From NCBI RefSeq assembly GCF_000298235.1, contig NZ_BAHE01000054.1:1-64000 (forward strand): 64,000 bases of DNA, written 5' to 3'. The notes under the pieces are model-generated. The model did no database searches. It worked only from the letters and a program-made list of their open reading frames with translations, and was not told the origin of the DNA. The stretch is from Gordonia namibiensis NBRC 108229. GTDB lineage: Bacteria; Actinomycetota; Actinomycetes; Mycobacteriales; Mycobacteriaceae. The position numbers and the translations under genes were made by a program. This document shows, piece by piece, positions 60,233 to 64,000 of this stretch. Positions within the stretch are counted from its first letter, which is position 1. Each line of letters opens with the position of its first letter.

Positions 60233-62658
60233 GCGTCCTCCTTGATCAGCCCGACACACGAGTAGGCAAGACCGGGTGAGACCTCCACCGGCACTCCGCG
60301 TTCGGCGGCGAGCAACCGGATGTGACGGTGTTCGGGCAGATTGTCGGCCCGGACCAGAACCCGCCACGGCACCCGACGCAGCAACACCCGGGTCGTCTCA
60401 CCGACGCCGGGCTTGACCAGGTTGATCGACGACAGTCCGTAGTCGAGCTGGATCTGTTCGACCGAACGCCATCCCGACCAGGTCGGTGTCCGTTCCTCCG
60501 GGGACAGAGCGGCGAGCGTGGCGGCGACGCGGTCGGTGACGGCGGGGAACTCGGCGCTCACCGCGTCGAGAAGCCGGCCGGAGACGTCGAACTCGGCCAG
60601 CTGCCGATAGAACTTGGCTCCGTGGAAATCTCCCGGCCCGATGTGGTCGGCGTTGAGGACCGTACGCGACACCAGGCCGGACACGGTGGAGTTCAGGCAT
60701 GCCGACGCGATGAGGAAGTCGTCGCGCGTGCCGAACAGGGTGGTGCAGGACCCGGGGTCGGCGAGTACCGCCAGCTCGTCATGCAGGGCCGGGCGGCCGG
60801 GCAGCCGCGCGTAGTCGGCCAGCGCCGCGGTGAGTTCGCGCTGGATCGCACCCTTGCCGGTCCATCCGTCGACGAAGACGACCGATTCGGCGGGGTGGCG
60901 TTTCACGATGTGATCCAGTGCAACCGTGTCGATCCCGCGGTCGCGCACGATGGAGATGGTGTAGTGCTGGGGCTCGATACCGTGGACCGCCTGCATCCAC
61001 CGGCGGATCAGGATTCCGACGGGTGTCCCGGCTCGCGCGAGCGACACGAGTGTCGGGGATGAACTCCGTTCGGCGAGAATCAGTTCGGAGACGACGCCGA
61101 CCGCCTCGGCGAGCCGCTGCGCCGACGACTCCAGCGTCGCCTGGAAGAGGTCCTGATACTCGCGACCCGGTTGGTACTCGATCGGCAGGGACTCGGCGTA
61201 ATGCGCCTTGCCCGACTGGATTCGGCGTTCGCGCTCGTGCAGGTCGCCCTCGAGTGCGATGTCGGAGAGGTCCTTGAGCAGCCAGGTGACCTCGTCGGGT
61301 GCATAGGAGCCGAAATCGGGACCGCGGAGCGGGGGTGTGGACGTCACGGTTTTGACCGCCTGTCGTGATGCGCGGAGTTGCGCCTGGTCGGTTGCCGGGA
61401 GGATCGCCAGCGTGACGGGATGGCCGGCCGCGGTGAGCACGTCCAGGAGGCCGCCGGGGGCGCGGAGTTCAGGTGTGTCGGCCGGTGTGTCGACCACGAC
61501 CACCACCTGCGGATCGGGCAGGGCGTCCGACGAGACGTTGTAGATGTAGCGCGGTGTCTCGGGATCGGATTCGGGTGCGAGGAAACGGAATCCCCGCCGC
61601 AGCGGGTAACCGGGCACGTCGTGCACCTGCGCGGGCGACCGGGTGGTCGTCTGGTAACCGGTCACGAAGCCACGCTGCTCGAGACCCTCGCCGATGCACA
61701 GCGGCGCGTACATCAGCTCCTCGTGTCCGACCACGACGACGGGCCGCTGCGAGTCGAGATGCTTTGCGATGGTCGAGGCGGCGGCCTCGGTCGCCTCTCG
61801 GAAGGGCCCCGCATCGGATCGTTCGAAACCGTGGCGGCCGCCGTCGGGTGTCCCCGCCGGCCAGTCGAGGTCGAGCGTGGTGACGTGCGCTCGTTTCCCC
61901 GCAACGGGATTGAGCGTGCCCGATGTCAGCCCCCACACGTCGTCGAGCAGAGTGGGTGGCAGCGTGACCGAACCGTGAGTCAGCGCGACGTAGGAGACCT
62001 CCACGCCGAGGTCGGCGGCGGCCTTCTCGCATTCGGCCCGCTGGTCGGGGCTGCGCATGTCGACGAGGGAGGCGACGACGAACCGTGTGCGCGGACGCGC
62101 CGCGACGATCGTCTCGATCGCGCCCAGTGCCGTGGTGCCGGTGGAGATCTCGTCGTCGACGAGGATCAGCGTCTCGTCCGGTGCGGCAGCGTCGAGGAAG
62201 CCCGGATCACTCGGTTGCAGCAGGTGGGTCGTGGCGTGGGAATGCCCCTCTTCGAACGTCCCCGACACGACCACGCCGGGCAGCTGGCGTCGCGTCGAAT
62301 GCAGGTAACGGGATGCGGAGATCCGCTGGGCGACACAGTGGCCGAGGCCGGTCGCGGTCTCGGCGAAACCGAACACGATGGAGTTGCGCGCGGCGTCGGC
62401 GCCGATCTGCTCGATGATCGCCGCACCGAGGTCGTCGGCCGCGCCGCGAACGATGTGAGGGGGCGTGGGGATGTGCTTGCCGAGCACAGTCGAGACCAGT
62501 AGGTGGGCGCGCCGTTTGTTGTGTCGCAGACCGAGGACGACGAGGTCGCGCAGATGATGCCCGGCATATCCGGTGCCATCGGGCGCGACCTGCACGCCGA
62601 AGCGGGTGGTGACCCAGTCCGGTTCGCGGTCGTACGGCTCGTGGTTCACTGCGTTCAC
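60229..62658 (-). CDS. Double phosphoribosyltransferase fusion (PRTase-TRSP plus PRTase-PELOTA)
   Basis: From GTG 62658 the protein is 809 residues and fuses two modules usually found as separate genes. Residues 1 to about 420 are a PRTase with the PRPP loop VDDEISTGTT (167-176) followed by a TRSP domain. Residues about 440-809 resemble the PRTase/StiP family, with SLARAGTPVGIL (539-550) and VFVDGWTGKGA (594-604), ending in a PELOTA-like RNA-binding domain. These families were predicted to make a nucleoside-like metabolite in Ter-dependent stress systems. Both ends overlap neighbours by GTGA. Confidence 0.83.
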   Translation of the reverse strand: MNAVNHEPYDREPDWVTTRFGVQVAPDGTGYAGHHLRDLVVLGLRHNKRRAHLLVSTVLGKHIPTPPHIVRGAADDLGAAIIEQIGADAARNSIVFGFAETATGLGHCVAQRISASRYLHSTRRQLPGVVVSGTFEEGHSHATTHLLQPSDPGFLDAAAPDETLILVDDEISTGTTALGAIETIVAARPRTRFVVASLVDMRSPDQRAECEKAAADLGVEVSYVALTHGSVTLPPTLLDDVWGLTSGTLNPVAGKRAHVTTLDLDWPAGTPDGGRHGFERSDAGPFREATEAAASTIAKHLDSQRPVVVVGHEELMYAPLCIGEGLEQRGFVTGYQTTTRSPAQVHDVPGYPLRRGFRFLAPESDPETPRYIYNVSSDALPDPQVVVVVDTPADTPELRAPGGLLDVLTAAGHPVTLAILPATDQAQLRASRQAVKTVTSTPPLRGPDFGSYAPDEVTWLLKDLSDIALEGDLHERERRIQSGKAHYAESLPIEYQPGREYQDLFQATLESSAQRLAEAVGVVSELILAERSSSPTLVSLARAGTPVGILIRRWMQAVHGIEPQHYTISIVRDRGIDTVALDHIVKRHPAESVVFVDGWTGKGAIQRELTAALADYARLPGRPALHDELAVLADPGSCTTLFGTRDDFLIASACLNSTVSGLVSRTVLNADHIGPGDFHGAKFYRQLAEFDVSGRLLDAVSAEFPAVTDRVAATLAALSPEERTPTWSGWRSVEQIQLDYGLSSINLVKPGVGETTRVLLRRVPWRVLVRADNLPEHRHIRLLAAERGVPVEVSPGLAYSCVGLIKEDA

Positions 62659-63890
62659 CGGGCCGCCGGTCCCGGAGCGGCGAGGGCGGTCAGAAGATCG
62701 ACGAAACCGATGCCCTGGCGGGTCACGCCGAAAGCGGCGGCCCGGTCGATCACGCGCAGCGCCCAATTGCGATGCGGTTTCAGCTCGTTCATCTTGTTCC
62801 GATACGAGGATGCCCGGACACCGCCGGCTTCACCGGCGAGGATGTCGAGCGCATCGTGATACTCCTCGTGGGTAACCGCGGACAGCGCGTGCACGGCGGC
62901 GACGTGGGCCGGATGGATCACCGTCTTGCCGTGGAGGCCGTTGGCGCGGTCGAGCGAGATCTCACGCAACAGGCCGTCCATGTCCCTGCTGACCAGTTGC
63001 TGCCGGAAGTAGACGGCGTCGTTCTCGCGAAAAGGCGTGTGCCGCAACATCGGCTGGAACATGCGCTCGTGATCGGCGAAGTACTCCCACACCGGCCCGG
63101 TCACGACGAAGCCGGATTCGTCGGTGCGTCCGAGATGGTTGACGATGCCGGCGATCACGTCGGCGGCGACCCGGACGTCATAGATCGTGAGGTCGCGGTC
63201 GCGACGGATGCCGAAATAACCGCAGATGTCGGTGGCCCCGATACGAACGGCGAGTACGTTGGCGCGATGCGCGCTGAGGTGTGCGGCCAGGGCGGTGAGT
63301 TCGTCGTCGCGTGTCTCGCGGTGGACCACCGCGGCGGACTCCAGAACCGGCATGACCCAGAGGTGTTGACCCAGTAGCTCGCTCGCCTGGACGACGGCGG
63401 CGAGCGCCTCTTCGGCGTTGGTGGAGTCGAACTTCGGGACGACGAAACCGGTCAGCGCGGACGGAGTGTTCGCGCCTGAAGGGGTCTTGAGCGCCCTGGC
63501 GATGCGCAGGATGCGGTCGGCCGATCGCGGACGGACGAAGAGGAGCATCGGCGCGCCGGGATTCTCCCCGATGTCGCGCAGGGCTGCGACCGCGTGGTCG
63601 ATGGCGTCCGCTTCGTCGTGATCGGCGACCGCGTCCTCGAGGTCGATGACCATGGAGATCACGCCCTCGGCCCGCCGCTTGCGGATGACCTCGACGAGAT
63701 CGGGGCGGGTGGCGGGCACGTAGAGGGTGGCGCCGAGCGCGATCGCCAATCTCGGTGCGGGCCAGGTGCGATCGATCGCCTCCGGGTGCCGGAAGAACAG
63801 CTGCTCACGGGTGGCAGGCCCCAAATGATCGAAATGCCGGATTGTTCCGGGTTCGAGCCAGGTCTCGTCGTGGCTGGCCGTGGTGGTCAT
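62655..63890 (-). CDS. CitE-like HpcH/HpaI aldolase of Ter-associated cluster
   Basis: The ATG at 63890, overlapping the upstream stop, gives 411 residues. It is a TIM-barrel lyase with ATLYVPATRPD, MVIDLEDAVADHD (metal Glu/Asp), GFVVPKFDS, WVMPVLESAAVV and GKTVIHPAHVAAV. CitE-like members of Ter gene sets are predicted to cleave or form a C-C bond in the nucleoside-like pathway. Starts and stops of this and its neighbours overlap, so the products are made together. Confidence 0.87.
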   Translation of the reverse strand: MTTTASHDETWLEPGTIRHFDHLGPATREQLFFRHPEAIDRTWPAPRLAIALGATLYVPATRPDLVEVIRKRRAEGVISMVIDLEDAVADHDEADAIDHAVAALRDIGENPGAPMLLFVRPRSADRILRIARALKTPSGANTPSALTGFVVPKFDSTNAEEALAAVVQASELLGQHLWVMPVLESAAVVHRETRDDELTALAAHLSAHRANVLAVRIGATDICGYFGIRRDRDLTIYDVRVAADVIAGIVNHLGRTDESGFVVTGPVWEYFADHERMFQPMLRHTPFRENDAVYFRQQLVSRDMDGLLREISLDRANGLHGKTVIHPAHVAAVHALSAVTHEEYHDALDILAGEAGGVRASSYRNKMNELKPHRNWALRVIDRAAAFGVTRQGIGFVDLLTALAAPGPAAR

Positions 63891-64000
63891 CGCGCGGCCA
63901 CCTGTCCTCTCATCCGGGAAACGATCTCGCTGATCCGGTCGTCCACGGCTCGTAGCTGGGTCAGATATCCCCAATAGTCGGGGTGGACGCGATCGAGGTC
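63887..64000 (-). CDS. C-terminal fragment of the next cluster gene (cut by window end)
   Basis: An open frame enters from the window edge and ends in TGA overlapping the aldolase ATG (ATGA at 63887-63890). The 37 visible residues include RVHPDYWGYLTQLRAVDDRI and end VSRMRGQVAAR. The helical, charged tail is not enough to name a family. The overlap shows it belongs to the same operon. Confidence 0.7.
   Translation of the reverse strand, partial: DLDRVHPDYWGYLTQLRAVDDRISEIVSRMRGQVAAR

Overview
The window is high-GC DNA with short intergenic gaps, many GTG starts, ATGA/GTGA-coupled genes and several apparently leaderless genes. Combined with a KstR-type operator, an actinobacterial LexA box, GlnR-type boxes, a mycobacterial-type glucosylglycerate hydrolase and a FadD36 homologue, this points to a mycolic-acid-containing actinobacterium, most likely Gordonia or a near relative. 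The genus is an inference; no rRNA gene is present to settle it. I found no tRNA, rRNA, CRISPR array, transposase or prophage.

Region 1 (0-8.2 kb) holds a MoxR/DUF58/DUF4350/DUF4129 operon, a ketosteroid isomerase behind a perfect KstR operator, a short-chain dehydrogenase, a glucosylglycerate hydrolase and two small membrane proteins. Region 2 (8.3-24.2 kb) is the centrepiece: a methylated-amine catabolic cluster. A cupin is followed by five translationally coupled genes that encode two haem-dependent oxidative N-demethylase (dimethylamine monooxygenase) modules, one with the catalytic subunit fused to a DmmA-like domain. Next come an ammonium transporter, a gamma-glutamylmethylamide synthetase-like enzyme, three N-methylglutamate synthase subunits, a lone SoxB-like FAD oxidase, an XRE-cupin regulator, and an MFS/MarR pair. 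The inferred flow is dimethylamine to methylamine, then gamma-glutamylmethylamide, N-methylglutamate and glutamate, with C1 released as formaldehyde. Two GlnR-like boxes suggest that nitrogen limitation controls it.

Region 3 (24.3-33.3 kb) holds mostly exported or single genes: a PhoX phosphatase, a TPM-domain surface protein, an F420-type oxidoreductase, a MalY-type C-S lyase, a methyltransferase, an SGNH hydrolase and a small secreted protein. Region 4 (33.4-43.7 kb) has an unassigned three-gene membrane operon, ilvD, an acyl-CoA synthetase, an FMN reductase plus DHA2 exporter pair, and an SOS-boxed dinB.

Region 5 (43.8-49.7 kb) is a citrate uptake unit (CitMHS with a CitA/CitB two-component system), then a TrpB2-type tryptophan synthase and a DUF429 protein. 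Region 6 (50-59.4 kb) contains GNAT and TetR genes, a short homogentisate-dioxygenase-like protein coupled to an alpha/beta hydrolase, an AbiEi/DUF559 gene enclosed by a pair of inverted palindromic elements, fadD36, an SRPBCC/membrane pair and a divergent LuxR/response-regulator pair.

Region 7 (59.4-64 kb) is the end of a tightly coupled Ter-associated cluster: a CitE-like aldolase, a double phosphoribosyltransferase fusion and a HAD phosphatase, plus the tail of a fourth gene cut by the window edge. Short tandem repeats with a 41-43 bp period are scattered through at least six intergenic gaps.
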